Shown here: in pieces, positions 12,447 to 20,145 of the stretch
Layout of the letters: each line of letters begins with the position of its first letter
How positions within the stretch are numbered: the first letter of the stretch is position 1
Source: Lachnospiraceae bacterium
GTDB taxonomy: Bacteria; Bacillota; Clostridia; Lachnospirales; Lachnospiraceae
Assembly (NCBI GenBank): GCA_017958465.1
Contig: JAGDCQ010000020.1
Coordinates: forward strand, 1 to 21,621
Length of the DNA stretch: 21,621 nt
Reading direction: 5' to 3'
Made by a program: the position numbers and the translations under genes
Notes under the pieces: generated by a model
Told to the model about the DNA's origin: nothing
Database searches by the model: none
The model's input: only the letters and a program-made list of their open reading frames with translations

Positions 12447-13524
12447 AGAACCTCTCGTTCACGTTGTAAGAAAAGAGGACACCACGACCCTGAAAAAATG
12501 GATGCTGCGAGTGATCGCGGTAGCTGCGGCGCTTCTCGTTACCGGCGCCTTCGTTTTCGCAGTCACGGGGATAAACCCCTTTAACATCTACGGCGCTATG
12601 GTCACCGGAACCTTTGGGACTCCAAGGCGTATCAGGAACACAATAAAGACCCTTACGCCCCTGCTTTGTCTGGGTGTAGGCCTTGCCCCTGCCTTCAAGA
12701 TGAAGTTCTGGAACATAGGCGCCCAGGGACAGATGCTTGTGGGAGCCCTCGCAGCCTCATTTGTGGCACTTACCTTCAGAAATCTTCCCGGCGGAGTGCT
12801 TATCCCGCTGATGGGCCTTGGGGCCATACTCGCAGGCGCGCTCTGGGCAGTGCTTCCCGCCATCTTCAAGGCTTTCTGGAACACTAACGAAACACTGTTC
12901 ACCCTTATGATGAACTATATCGCCACCTTCTGGGTAATGTACAGCGTGGACGTCTGGAAAGGCGAGAGCTCAGGCTTCGCTTCCTTCAAGCAGATAGCAA
13001 AGAATGCGGTAATGCCTGTTATCGCCAAGGAAAACTTTTATATATGCACGGGGATAGTCCTGATAGTGGCTGCCCTCATGTATATCTACATGAAACGCAC
13101 AAAGCACGGCTATGAGCTTGCGGTGGTGGGCGAATCCGAAAAAACCGCGCGCTACGCCGGCATAAACGTAAAGAAGGTCACCATAAGGACGATGGTGCTT
13201 TCCGGCGCCATCTGCGGGCTTTGCGGTTTCCTGACGGTTTCCGGCATCGATTTTACGCTTTCCCACACCATGAACAACGGCTTCGGCTTTACCGCCATAG
13301 TTGTTGCATGGCTCGCAAAATTCAATCCCTTCACCATGATCGGGACTTCTTTCATGATGGTGTTCTTCCAGAATGCCGCATCCGAGATCAGCAGTATGAA
13401 CGCAAACGCTACGGAATACCTGTCAAACGTTATCTCGGGGATAATCCTGTTCTTCCTGATCGGCGTGGAATTCTTCATAAACTATCGCCTGGTGTTCAGG
13501 AAAAACGGAAAGGAGGGCAAGTGA
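12415..13524 (+). CDS. ABC importer permease 1 (NupP-like)
   Basis: A 369-residue inner-membrane permease of the BPD_transp_2 type. After a charged N-tail, about eight to ten hydrophobic segments run through residue 355. Family landmarks include GINPFNIYGAMVTGTFG, LTPLLCLGVGLAPAFKMKFWNIGAQGQMLVG, and ESEKTARYAGINVKKV, the cytoplasmic EAA-like loop that contacts the ATPase. The start I use is TTG at 12415 because AGGAGG (12401-12406) is eight bases upstream; the alternative ATG at 12424 is 17 bases away from that site but possible. It overlaps the ATPase gene and precedes the second permease by one base. It pairs with the next gene product to form the heterodimeric channel. Confidence 0.93.
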   Translation: MRAMAQSKANKEPLVHVVRKEDTTTLKKWMLRVIAVAAALLVTGAFVFAVTGINPFNIYGAMVTGTFGTPRRIRNTIKTLTPLLCLGVGLAPAFKMKFWNIGAQGQMLVGALAASFVALTFRNLPGGVLIPLMGLGAILAGALWAVLPAIFKAFWNTNETLFTLMMNYIATFWVMYSVDVWKGESSGFASFKQIAKNAVMPVIAKENFYICTGIVLIVAALMYIYMKRTKHGYELAVVGESEKTARYAGINVKKVTIRTMVLSGAICGLCGFLTVSGIDFTLSHTMNNGFGFTAIVVAWLAKFNPFTMIGTSFMMVFFQNAASEISSMNANATEYLSNVISGIILFFLIGVEFFINYRLVFRKNGKEGK

Positions 13525-13525
13525 T

Positions 13526-14533
13526 ATGGGTATAATCTGGAATCTGGACAGTATGCTGGGCTGGATCGTTATGGCGGTCAACTTCGGCAGCGTTATCCTT
13601 TACGGAGCCATGGGCGAGATCCTTACCGAAAAGGCAGGCCACCTGAACCTCGGTGTTCCGGGCATCATGCTTTGCGGCGGTATCTCCGGTTTTGCGGCTA
13701 CTTTCCTTTACGAACAGAACACTGCGAACCCTTCCGGGTTTGTGATGCTTCTCCTCGGGCTTTTGTCCTCGATCGTGGCTGCGACTCTCGCAGGCCTGAT
13801 CTACGCCTTTCTTACCATAACACTTAAGGCAAACCAGAACGTTACGGGTATCACCCTCACAACCTTCGGAGCCGGTATCGCAAAGCACTTTGGCAGCGTA
13901 ATAAGCGCAAAGAGCGGGAGCACCGCTATCCGTTCCGCACTTGCGGACGAGGTGTTTAACGCCAAGATACCCTTCCTCTCCACCAACCTTGGAGTTGTCG
14001 GAAAGCTGCTCTTCAACTATGGATTTCTTGTGTATCTCGCAATAATCCTTGCGATCCTTCTGCAGCTGTTCTTCAACAAGACCCATCAGGGGCTTAACCT
14101 GCGGGCCATAGGCGAAAACCCGGGAACTGCGGACGCAATGGGTATAAACGTTACGGGATACAAATATGCTGCGATCCTCACGGGGTCGGCTATCTCCGGA
14201 CTTGGCGGATTTTTGTACCTTGTCATCAACAACGTTCAGTGGTCAACGGCCCTCGACATAGAAGGCATGGGATGGCTCGCTGTAGCACTTGTTATCTTTG
14301 CGACCTGGAAGCCCGTAAACGCCATCTGGGGCGGCTATCTCTTCGGCTTCCTCTCTAAAGCGGGAGCCTATGCGCCTACATTTATCACAGGAATAGTGAT
14401 CTCGCAGCATATCTGGAATATGACTCCTTACATAGTTACGATCCTTGTGCTGATATTTGTAAGTTTCCGCATGAAGCGTGAAAGCAGGCCTCCTCAGGCC
14501 CTCGGTCTGTCGTATTTCAGAGAAGACAGATAA
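13526..14533 (+). CDS. ABC importer permease 2 (NupQ-like)
   Basis: A 335-residue BPD_transp_2 permease and the last gene of the purine import operon. About eight hydrophobic segments; family landmarks are GEILTEKAGHLNLGVPGIML near 29-48, where the family carries its conserved GE-x-x-x-E-x-x-G-x-L-N motif, LKANQNVTGITLTTFGAG, and the ATPase-contact loop RAIGENPGTADAMGINV. AAGGAGG upstream, in the end of the previous gene, supports the ATG at 13526; the previous stop TGA and this ATG are separated by one base, so translation is coupled. The hairpin at 14580-14624 follows after about 46 bases. Confidence 0.93.
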   Translation: MGIIWNLDSMLGWIVMAVNFGSVILYGAMGEILTEKAGHLNLGVPGIMLCGGISGFAATFLYEQNTANPSGFVMLLLGLLSSIVAATLAGLIYAFLTITLKANQNVTGITLTTFGAGIAKHFGSVISAKSGSTAIRSALADEVFNAKIPFLSTNLGVVGKLLFNYGFLVYLAIILAILLQLFFNKTHQGLNLRAIGENPGTADAMGINVTGYKYAAILTGSAISGLGGFLYLVINNVQWSTALDIEGMGWLAVALVIFATWKPVNAIWGGYLFGFLSKAGAYAPTFITGIVISQHIWNMTPYIVTILVLIFVSFRMKRESRPPQALGLSYFREDR

Positions 14534-14577
14534 CTCGTAAAAACTAAAAAAAAAGACGTATAATATCACAAAAAGAC

Positions 14578-14606
14578 TTGCACGGTACATTACAAAGCAT
14601 TATAAT
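14578..14606 (+). promoter_or_regulatory. Promoter of the chemoreceptor gene, embedded in an inverted repeat
   Basis: TTGCAC (14578-14583), 17-base spacer, TATAAT (14601-14606). The spacer and -35 lie in the left arm of the 14580-14624 inverted repeat and the -10 occupies the loop. Transcription would start near 14613, giving a leader of about 100 bases. Confidence 0.75.
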
Positions 14607-14624
14607 CTTTGTAGTGGACCGTGC
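14580..14624 (+). repeat. 18-base-arm inverted repeat: terminator of the purine operon and/or operator of the chemoreceptor promoter
   Basis: Left arm 14580-14597 and right arm 14607-14624 pair at 17 of 18 positions (one A-G mismatch, one G-U) around a 9-base loop. The base after it is C, then TATTTGTT, a poor U tract. As RNA it could end transcripts from the permease gene; as DNA it frames the next promoter. Confidence 0.85.
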
Positions 14625-14663
14625 CTATTTGTTATGTTAAGGCTTTTCGGGGGGATCGCAATG

Positions 14664-14677
14664 CGGGATATGCCCCG
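14664..14677 (+). repeat. Sibling of the 10859 palindrome in the chemoreceptor leader
   Basis: CGGGATATGCCCCG equals the element at 10859-10872 at 12 of 14 positions, and both are preceded by TG. The four-base outer arms CGGG/CCCG still pair. It is 36 bases before the ATG at 14713, in the predicted leader. Confidence 0.5.
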
Positions 14678-14712
14678 GTTCATTGAAGGCAAAATGTATT
14701 AGGAGGCGTTTT

Positions 14713-16431
14713 ATGATCAACAGATTCAAGAAAAGCTTCACTGTAAGGCTATTGACACTTGTGCTTTTGCCGGTGATAGTAGCGAGTGTGCTCATGACGA
14801 TAGTATCAACATCCAAGCTGCAGTCTACAATGGGCTCGGAAACAGTGAATAAACTTAAAAGCTCGGCGGAGGTTATCCGCTCCTTCATTGAGACTCTTGC
14901 AGAAGACAGTTTCAGCGTTGACGAAAACGGTGTAATGTACGCCGATGACACAGATCTGTCCTACATCAACGAAGTCCTGGATGAGTATTACCAAAAGACC
15001 GGCATCTATGCAACAATATTCTTTGGAGACACAAGAAGGCTCACTTCGGTAAAGAACGGTAACGAGCGCGCGACCGGGACACCGGCACAGAAAAACGTGT
15101 CCGACGTAGTCCTGAAGGGCGGGGAATACACCTCTATGAGCACTCCTGTAGTCGGAAAGGAATGCGTTGTTGCGTACCTTCCGCTCTATCAGCCCGGGGG
15201 CAGGACAGTTTGCGGTATGGTCTTCACAGGCATTCCGAAGGAAACATACACGAAAGAGCTGATGCAGGCGACTATCAACACGATTGTCATTGCTGTGTTG
15301 ATCCTTGCGTTAACAATAGCGATCTCGGTATTCGTGGTAAGGACCATAAGCCGTGCGATCCTTGGTGTTTCTAAGGTGTGCAACGATCTTGCGGGCGGCG
15401 ACTTCACACAGAAACCGGCGTCCGACGGGATCAGGCGTGCTGATGCTGTGGGTGAGATGGTCAAGAATGTTAACCAGGTTAAAGAGCACTTTACGGAGGC
15501 TATCGGCGGAGTAAAGGAAAACATCGATATCCTCGTAAAGGGCGCTGAAGGCCTTGATGTGGCAGCCGGCGGCTCCGCCCAGTCCATGACCGAACTTTCG
15601 GACGCAGTTGAGGGCATAGCGCACGGCGCGACCACCCAGGCCCAGGAAGTGGAGACTTCCGCAAGGGAGGTAGCCGAGATCTTAAGGACCGTAGAAGAGA
15701 TCAACGAGAGCGTAAACAAGACAAAAGACTGCGCTACGAAGATGCAGAAGAATTCCGAAGAGGTGGACAGCAACTTCAATGTGCTCATCACAAATATGTC
15801 CGAGACGATCAGCAAGCTTCAGGATATTACCGAGAAGATGCAGCACGTGAAGGATGCCGTTGAGACCGTTACCACTGCAGCAAATGACATTAACAGCATA
15901 GCATCCCAGACAAACCTCCTTTCCCTCAACGCTTCAATAGAGGCAGCAAGAGCGGGCGAGGCAGGTCGCGGGTTTGCGGTTGTTGCGGGCGAGATCTCGA
16001 CCCTTGCAGACCAGTCCAACAATGCAGCAGTGAAGATCAGGAACATAATGGCGAACCTGAAGGAAGAGACAGACGGCGCAGTTACGATGGTGCGGGATAT
16101 GTCTGAGATGATGGACAAGCAGTCAGAGACCAGCAAGTCCTCAAAGAACAGCCTGGAAGTCCTTATCGGCGAGATCGAAAAGACGCAGGATACCGTTGAG
16201 AACGTAAAGAGAAATGCAGACGAGGTTCAGAAACTCTGTGCAGGACTTAACGACAATATCACGAGCCTTTCCGCGATCTCCGAAGAGAATGCCGCTTCTG
16301 CCGAGGAGACAAGCGCTTCTATAGCCCAGATCTCGGAGGCCACAAAGAACGTTCAGGATATGAGCGAAGAGATGAAGCATGTGGCAGAAAAGCTTGAGGA
16401 GCTTACCGCACAGTTCAAAGTGAATATGTAA
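14713..16431 (+). CDS. Methyl-accepting chemotaxis protein with a single-Cache sensor
   Basis: A 572-residue membrane chemoreceptor. TM1 lies at about 12-33, the periplasm-side (extracellular) sensor at 34-186, TM2 at about 188-210, HAMP at about 211-262, and the long cytoplasmic coiled coil at 263-572. The sensor has the FFGDTRRLTSV, GTPAQKNVSDVVLKGGEY and CVVAYLPLY pieces of the sCache_3_3-like domain. The signalling tip at about 396-432 reads IASQTNLLSLNASIEAARAGE and GRGFAVVAGEI, which contacts CheA and CheW. AGGAGG upstream supports the ATG at 14713; an in-frame ATG at 14683 lies before it. No che genes are nearby. Position right after the purine operon suggests, but does not show, a purine-related or metabolite ligand. 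Confidence 0.95.
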   Translation: MINRFKKSFTVRLLTLVLLPVIVASVLMTIVSTSKLQSTMGSETVNKLKSSAEVIRSFIETLAEDSFSVDENGVMYADDTDLSYINEVLDEYYQKTGIYATIFFGDTRRLTSVKNGNERATGTPAQKNVSDVVLKGGEYTSMSTPVVGKECVVAYLPLYQPGGRTVCGMVFTGIPKETYTKELMQATINTIVIAVLILALTIAISVFVVRTISRAILGVSKVCNDLAGGDFTQKPASDGIRRADAVGEMVKNVNQVKEHFTEAIGGVKENIDILVKGAEGLDVAAGGSAQSMTELSDAVEGIAHGATTQAQEVETSAREVAEILRTVEEINESVNKTKDCATKMQKNSEEVDSNFNVLITNMSETISKLQDITEKMQHVKDAVETVTTAANDINSIASQTNLLSLNASIEAARAGEAGRGFAVVAGEISTLADQSNNAAVKIRNIMANLKEETDGAVTMVRDMSEMMDKQSETSKSSKNSLEVLIGEIEKTQDTVENVKRNADEVQKLCAGLNDNITSLSAISEENAASAEETSASIAQISEATKNVQDMSEEMKHVAEKLEELTAQFKVNM

Positions 16432-16437
16432 AAAAAG

Positions 16438-16506
16438 ACCCCATAGCATCCCGCTTTTACGCCTGGTTAAACCTGCGAGGAAAGGGAGCTATGGGGTTTG
16501 TTGTTT
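16438..16506. terminator. Bidirectional terminator between the chemoreceptor gene and proA
   Basis: ACCCCATAGC (16438-16447) and GCTATGGGGT (16488-16497) pair perfectly; the 40-base loop continues with TCCC/GGGA and CTTT/AAAG pairs. Plus strand tail is TTGTTGTTT; the minus strand tail is CTTTTTTT, stronger for proA. Confidence 0.88.
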
Positions 16507-16514
16507 AAAAAGTG

Positions 16515-17795
16515 TTACAGGTCCTTGAAGTTAAAGCTCCTGCGGCCTTCCGCGTAGTCCGCGACTATGTGGCCGTTGCCTTCGAGCCTGTATTTGTATG
16601 TAACAAGGCCTTCGAGACCCACAGGGCCTCTTGCGTGGAGCTTGCCGGTGCTTATCCCGACCTCGGCACCAAAACCGAACCTGTAGCCGTCTGCAAAGCG
16701 GGTGGAGCAGTTTACAAAAACGTCGGCGGAATCCACAAGGGCACAGAACCTGTCTGCGGCAGCGCGGTCCTCGGTGATGATGGCGTCCGTGTGGTGGGAG
16801 CCGAAGCGGTTTATGTGGGCGATGGCTTCATCCACGGAATCCACAGCCTTTACAGCAATGATATAGTCAAGATACTCGTTTGCGAAGTCGTCATCCGCGA
16901 TGATCTCGCCGTTAAGAACAGGCGCAAGTTCAGCAGTGGAGCGGATCTTTACGTTCTTTGCGAGGAGGGCGTCCCGGACCTTTGGAAGGATGGTGTTTAC
17001 AACATTCCTGTTTACAAGGAGGGTCTCGGTGGCGTTGCAGACGGAAACGTACTGGGTTTTCGCGTCGGTCACGATCTTTACTGCCTTTTCCGCATCGGCA
17101 GCGGCGTCGATATATGTGTGGCAGATGCCGTCCGCATGCCCCATAACGGGGATGTGGGTGTTGTCCATTATGTAGCGCACAAAGGCGTTGGAGCCCCTCG
17201 GGATGATAAGGTCCACGTTCCCTTCACACTTAAGGAGCTCCGAGATCTCGGAGCGCTCCTCGCAAAGGGCAAGGCAATTTTCCGGGAGACCGGCGCTTAA
17301 AGCAGCCTCGTAGATGATGTCGAACAGCACGCGGTTGGTGGTCCTGGTCTCGCTTCCGCCCTTTAAGACAGCGCAGTTGCCGGACTTAAGGCAAAGTGTT
17401 GAGATCTGCACCAGGGCGTCGGGGCGTGCTTCAAAAATAACGCCTATAACACCGATTGGGCAGGTAAGGCGCGTAAGGACAAGGCCTTCGTCCAGCTCCC
17501 TGTCGAGGGTGACCTTTCTAAGAGGATCCTCAAGGTTTACAAGGTCTGCAATGCCGGAAAGGCATCCTGAAAGCTTTGCTTCGTCAAACTTAAGGCGCTT
17601 TTTGACGGGAGTGGGAACGCCCGAAGCGTCGGCGTTTGCAAGGTCTTTGGCGTTTGCTTCAAATATCTTTTCGCTGTTTTCCTTGAGCGCTTCCGCTATG
17701 GCTAAAAGGGCCTTGTTTCTTGCATCACTGCTGCTTGCGGAAAGCTGGGGGGAGCTTATCAGCTTCATTTTCCTTGTGAGTTCGTTTATTGTCAT
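16515..17795 (-). CDS. proA: Gamma-glutamyl phosphate reductase (glutamate-5-semialdehyde dehydrogenase)
   Basis: A 426-residue cytoplasmic enzyme that reduces glutamyl 5-phosphate to glutamate 5-semialdehyde with NADPH, second step of proline synthesis. Family motifs: RLTCPIGVIGVIFEARPDAL at 109-128, LKGGSETRTTN at 144-154, the IIPRGSN loop at 197-203, catalytic Cys253 in YVSVCNATETLLVN, and the closing GPVGLEGLVTYKY segment. Length is normal. The start is the ATG at 17793-17795, eight bases after AAGGAGG; a reading that begins 19 codons earlier covers the ribosome site and is rejected. proB, its usual neighbour, is absent from the window, so proA stands alone here. I could not find a convincing minus-strand promoter in the 215-base gap to lysA. 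Confidence 0.96.
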   Translation of the reverse strand: MTINELTRKMKLISSPQLSASSSDARNKALLAIAEALKENSEKIFEANAKDLANADASGVPTPVKKRLKFDEAKLSGCLSGIADLVNLEDPLRKVTLDRELDEGLVLTRLTCPIGVIGVIFEARPDALVQISTLCLKSGNCAVLKGGSETRTTNRVLFDIIYEAALSAGLPENCLALCEERSEISELLKCEGNVDLIIPRGSNAFVRYIMDNTHIPVMGHADGICHTYIDAAADAEKAVKIVTDAKTQYVSVCNATETLLVNRNVVNTILPKVRDALLAKNVKIRSTAELAPVLNGEIIADDDFANEYLDYIIAVKAVDSVDEAIAHINRFGSHHTDAIITEDRAAADRFCALVDSADVFVNCSTRFADGYRFGFGAEVGISTGKLHARGPVGLEGLVTYKYRLEGNGHIVADYAEGRRSFNFKDL

Positions 17796-17913
17796 GGAGC
17801 CTGCCTCCTTTTGTATTGTCTTTACACCCCGTCCGGGCTTTTGACTTATCATAACAGATAAATGCGCAAAAGTACAGTATTAAAAATTTATCACTTTAGC
17901 GCGATAAAAAGTG

Positions 17914-17942
17914 TTGAAAACAAGGCCGTTTTGTAGTATAAA
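17914..17942 (+). promoter_or_regulatory. Promoter of the lysA-PHP unit
   Basis: TTGAAA (17914-17919), 17-base spacer, TATAAA (17937-17942). The leader to the ATG at 18011 is about 60 bases, too short for a lysine riboswitch. Confidence 0.85.
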
Positions 17943-18010
17943 TATCCTATGTTTGGCCCTCGGGCAGAAGGCAGTGCGTAACCGGGAGATTACCTTTTTG
18001 GAGGAAGACC

Positions 18011-19258
18011 ATGAAAAGACCGATGATCAGTAAAGAAGAGCTTTTACAGATAGTAAAGGATCATCCCACACCGTTCCATATCTATGACGAAAAGGGCATC
18101 CGCGAAAACTGCCGCGCCCTGAAGAAGGCCTTTGGCTGGAACAAGGGCTACAAGGAATTTTTTGCGGTAAAGGCGACGCCCAATCCCTACATCCTGAAGA
18201 TCCTGCACGAGGAAGGCTGCGGCACGGACTGCGCAAGCTTTGCGGAGCTGGAGCTGTCAAAAAGGAGCGGGATCACCGGGCGTGAGATAATGTTCTCCTC
18301 GAACGACACGCCGGAAGGGGAGTTTTCCTACGCTAAGGAGCTTGGGGCCATCATCAACCTTGACGATATCTCACTTATAGATTTCCTTGACAAAGAGTGC
18401 GGAGTGCCTGAGGTTATCTGCTGCCGCTACAATCCGGGCGGTGTTTACAAGGTGAGCAACGGGATAATGGATAACCCGGAGGACGCGAAGTACGGCATGA
18501 CAAAGGCCCAGCTGATGGAGGCTTTCACCCGTCTTAAGGCCCTTGGCGCAAAGGAATTCGGCATCCATTCCTTCCTTGTTAGCAACACCGTTACAAACGA
18601 CTACTATCCCATGCTTTCCCGCACCCTCTTTGAGCTTGCGGTGGAGGTTAAGGAGAAGACGGGAGTTGCGGTTTCCTTCATCAACCTTTCAGGCGGCGTT
18701 GGAGTCCCTTACCTGCCGGATCAGACGGCAAACGACATCTTTGCCATCGGCGAAGGCGTAAGGAAGGCTTTTGAGGAGATAATGGTGCCTGCGGGCCTTG
18801 GCGATGTGGCGATCTACACTGAGCTTGGCCGCTATATGCTTGCGCCTTACGGGCAGCTTATTACAAAGGTGATCCACGAAAAGCACATCTACAAGGATTA
18901 CGTGGGTGTGGACGCCTGTGCGGCAAACCTTATGCGTCCCGCAATGTACCGCGCTTACCACCACATCACGGTTTTCGGGAAAGAGGACGCGCCCTGCGAT
19001 TACAAGTGTGATGTGACGGGCTCCCTTTGCGAGAATAACGATAAATTTGCCATTGACAGGCTTCTTCCGAGGCCTGAGATAGGCGACTATATGTGTATCT
19101 ACGATGCCGGCGCCCACGGCTTTTCCATGGGCTACAACTATAACGGCAAGCTCCGTTCGGCGGAGCTGCTGCTTCGCGAAGACAGGAGCGTAAAGCAGAT
19201 AAGGCGCGCCGAGACGGTGGAAGATTATTTTGCAACGCTGGATTTTGGGGAACTTTGA
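18011..19258 (+). CDS. lysA: Diaminopimelate decarboxylase-like PLP enzyme
   Basis: A 415-residue fold-type III PLP decarboxylase; the LysA reaction converts meso-diaminopimelate to lysine. PLP lysine is Lys54 in EFFAVKATPNP, the phosphate-binding loop is LSGGVGVPY (family form GGGxG), the substrate region is ELGRYMLAPYG, and the second active-site segment is VTGSLCENNDKFA with the cysteine supplied to the partner subunit. GDYMCIYDAGAHGFSMGYNYNG closes the barrel. The sequence resembles the divergent clostridial branch more than the classic LysA: IHSFLVSNT replaces the usual GLHxHIGSQ. A carboxynorspermidine or other decarboxylase is less likely given the intact GSLCE and GAHGFSM. GGAGG precedes the ATG. 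The PHP gene follows after 41 bases. Confidence 0.85.
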   Translation: MKRPMISKEELLQIVKDHPTPFHIYDEKGIRENCRALKKAFGWNKGYKEFFAVKATPNPYILKILHEEGCGTDCASFAELELSKRSGITGREIMFSSNDTPEGEFSYAKELGAIINLDDISLIDFLDKECGVPEVICCRYNPGGVYKVSNGIMDNPEDAKYGMTKAQLMEAFTRLKALGAKEFGIHSFLVSNTVTNDYYPMLSRTLFELAVEVKEKTGVAVSFINLSGGVGVPYLPDQTANDIFAIGEGVRKAFEEIMVPAGLGDVAIYTELGRYMLAPYGQLITKVIHEKHIYKDYVGVDACAANLMRPAMYRAYHHITVFGKEDAPCDYKCDVTGSLCENNDKFAIDRLLPRPEIGDYMCIYDAGAHGFSMGYNYNGKLRSAELLLREDRSVKQIRRAETVEDYFATLDFGEL

Positions 19259-19299
19259 TCCCCACCGGAATATAAGGCGATTTTGAGGTTTTTAGGGTA

Positions 19300-20091
19300 A
19301 TGAAACTGGAGTATTTGTACGAAACGCACCTGCATACGGCGGGTGTGAGCGCCTGCGGCGTGTCCTCGGGCACGGAAATGGCGCGCTATATGAAGGAATC
19401 CGGACATGACGGGTTTTTTGTGACGGACCATTTCTTCAATGGGAACTCTGCGATAGACAGATCCCTTCCCTGGGAAGAGCGTGTAAGGCTTTACTGCGCG
19501 GGCTATGAGGAAGCAAAGGCAGAAGGGGACCGTATAGGGATCGATGTTTTTTTCGGCATCGAGTGGAACTTCGGCGGAGATGAATACCTTCTCTACGGAG
19601 TGGACAAGGAGTGGCTGTTGCGTAACCCCGATATGCTTTCCTGGGACTACGACAGGCTTTTTGCCGAGATAAATGCTTTAGGCGGTCTGATGGTGCAGGC
19701 CCATCCCTTCAGGGACAGGGATTATATACACAGCATCAGGCTCCATCCGGCACACGTGCACGCTGTGGAGGCCGCAAACTCGGGGAACGATCCGGAGTTT
19801 GATGCGCTTGCTTACGCATATGCAAGCCACTATGGGCTTCCAATGACAGCGGGTAGCGATATCCACAGAAACCAGGAGCCTAAAAGAGGCTTAAGGGGTG
19901 TGATCCTTCCGGAAAGGATAAAGAGCCCGTTCGATTATGCGCGGCTTGTGAAGGCAAATAAGCAAAAGCTCTACGTGAGAGCGGGGGATTTTGAGACGCC
20001 GAGACGGGAATGGCTTTCAAAGAAGCCCATAACGTTAACAGAAGCGGACGGCGTGGAAAAGCCTGCCGTGCTGGACTTTTTGTTTGAATAA
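19300..20091 (+). CDS. PHP-domain metal-dependent phosphoesterase
   Basis: A 263-residue PHP protein. The metal-binding residues of the family are in order: His10 and His12 (ETHLHT), Asp43-His44 (VTDHF), Glu88 (FFGIEWN), His135 (VQAHPF), and Asp187 with His189 (GSDIHR). These build the trinuclear site of PHP phosphatases such as histidinol phosphatase and YciV-type nucleotidases; the substrate is not evident. No extra polymerase or other domain is present. The ATG at 19300 has AGGG very close and GAGG farther upstream, a weak ribosome site. It probably is translated from the lysA transcript and ends at the strong terminator 20104-20130. Linkage to lysA may be incidental. Confidence 0.9.
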   Translation: MKLEYLYETHLHTAGVSACGVSSGTEMARYMKESGHDGFFVTDHFFNGNSAIDRSLPWEERVRLYCAGYEEAKAEGDRIGIDVFFGIEWNFGGDEYLLYGVDKEWLLRNPDMLSWDYDRLFAEINALGGLMVQAHPFRDRDYIHSIRLHPAHVHAVEAANSGNDPEFDALAYAYASHYGLPMTAGSDIHRNQEPKRGLRGVILPERIKSPFDYARLVKANKQKLYVRAGDFETPRREWLSKKPITLTEADGVEKPAVLDFLFE

Positions 20092-20103
20092 GAAACCTTG
20101 AAT

Positions 20104-20130
20104 AAAAAAGGGGCCCTTGCGGCCCCTTTT
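20104..20130. terminator. Bidirectional terminator between PHP and ROK genes
   Basis: AAAAGGGGCC (20106-20115), loop CTTGC, GGCCCCTTTT (20121-20130), flanked by A and T runs on both sides. Minus-strand tail is CTTTTTTATT. Confidence 0.93.
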
Positions 20131-20145
20131 AAGTTACTATGATCT

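Noticed and set aside
13496..14086. Long open frame on the strand opposite permease 2
   Set aside because: Shadow of a membrane protein gene with strong family motifs; no start signals.
14580..14624. Invertible (phase-variable) promoter
   Set aside because: Invertible promoters need a larger segment between the repeats and a nearby recombinase. Here only nine bases lie between arms and no recombinase gene is in the window.
14625..14712. c-di-GMP riboswitch before the chemoreceptor
   Set aside because: GC-rich palindromic stretch looked structured, but the GEMM core sequences are absent.
16512..17300. Long plus-strand frame across proA
   Set aside because: It lies entirely antisense to proA, whose catalytic motifs are intact, and has no ribosome site; it begins inside the terminator region.
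17943..18010. Lysine riboswitch or T-box before lysA
   Set aside because: The leader is far too short and carries no T-box sequence or lysine aptamer motifs.
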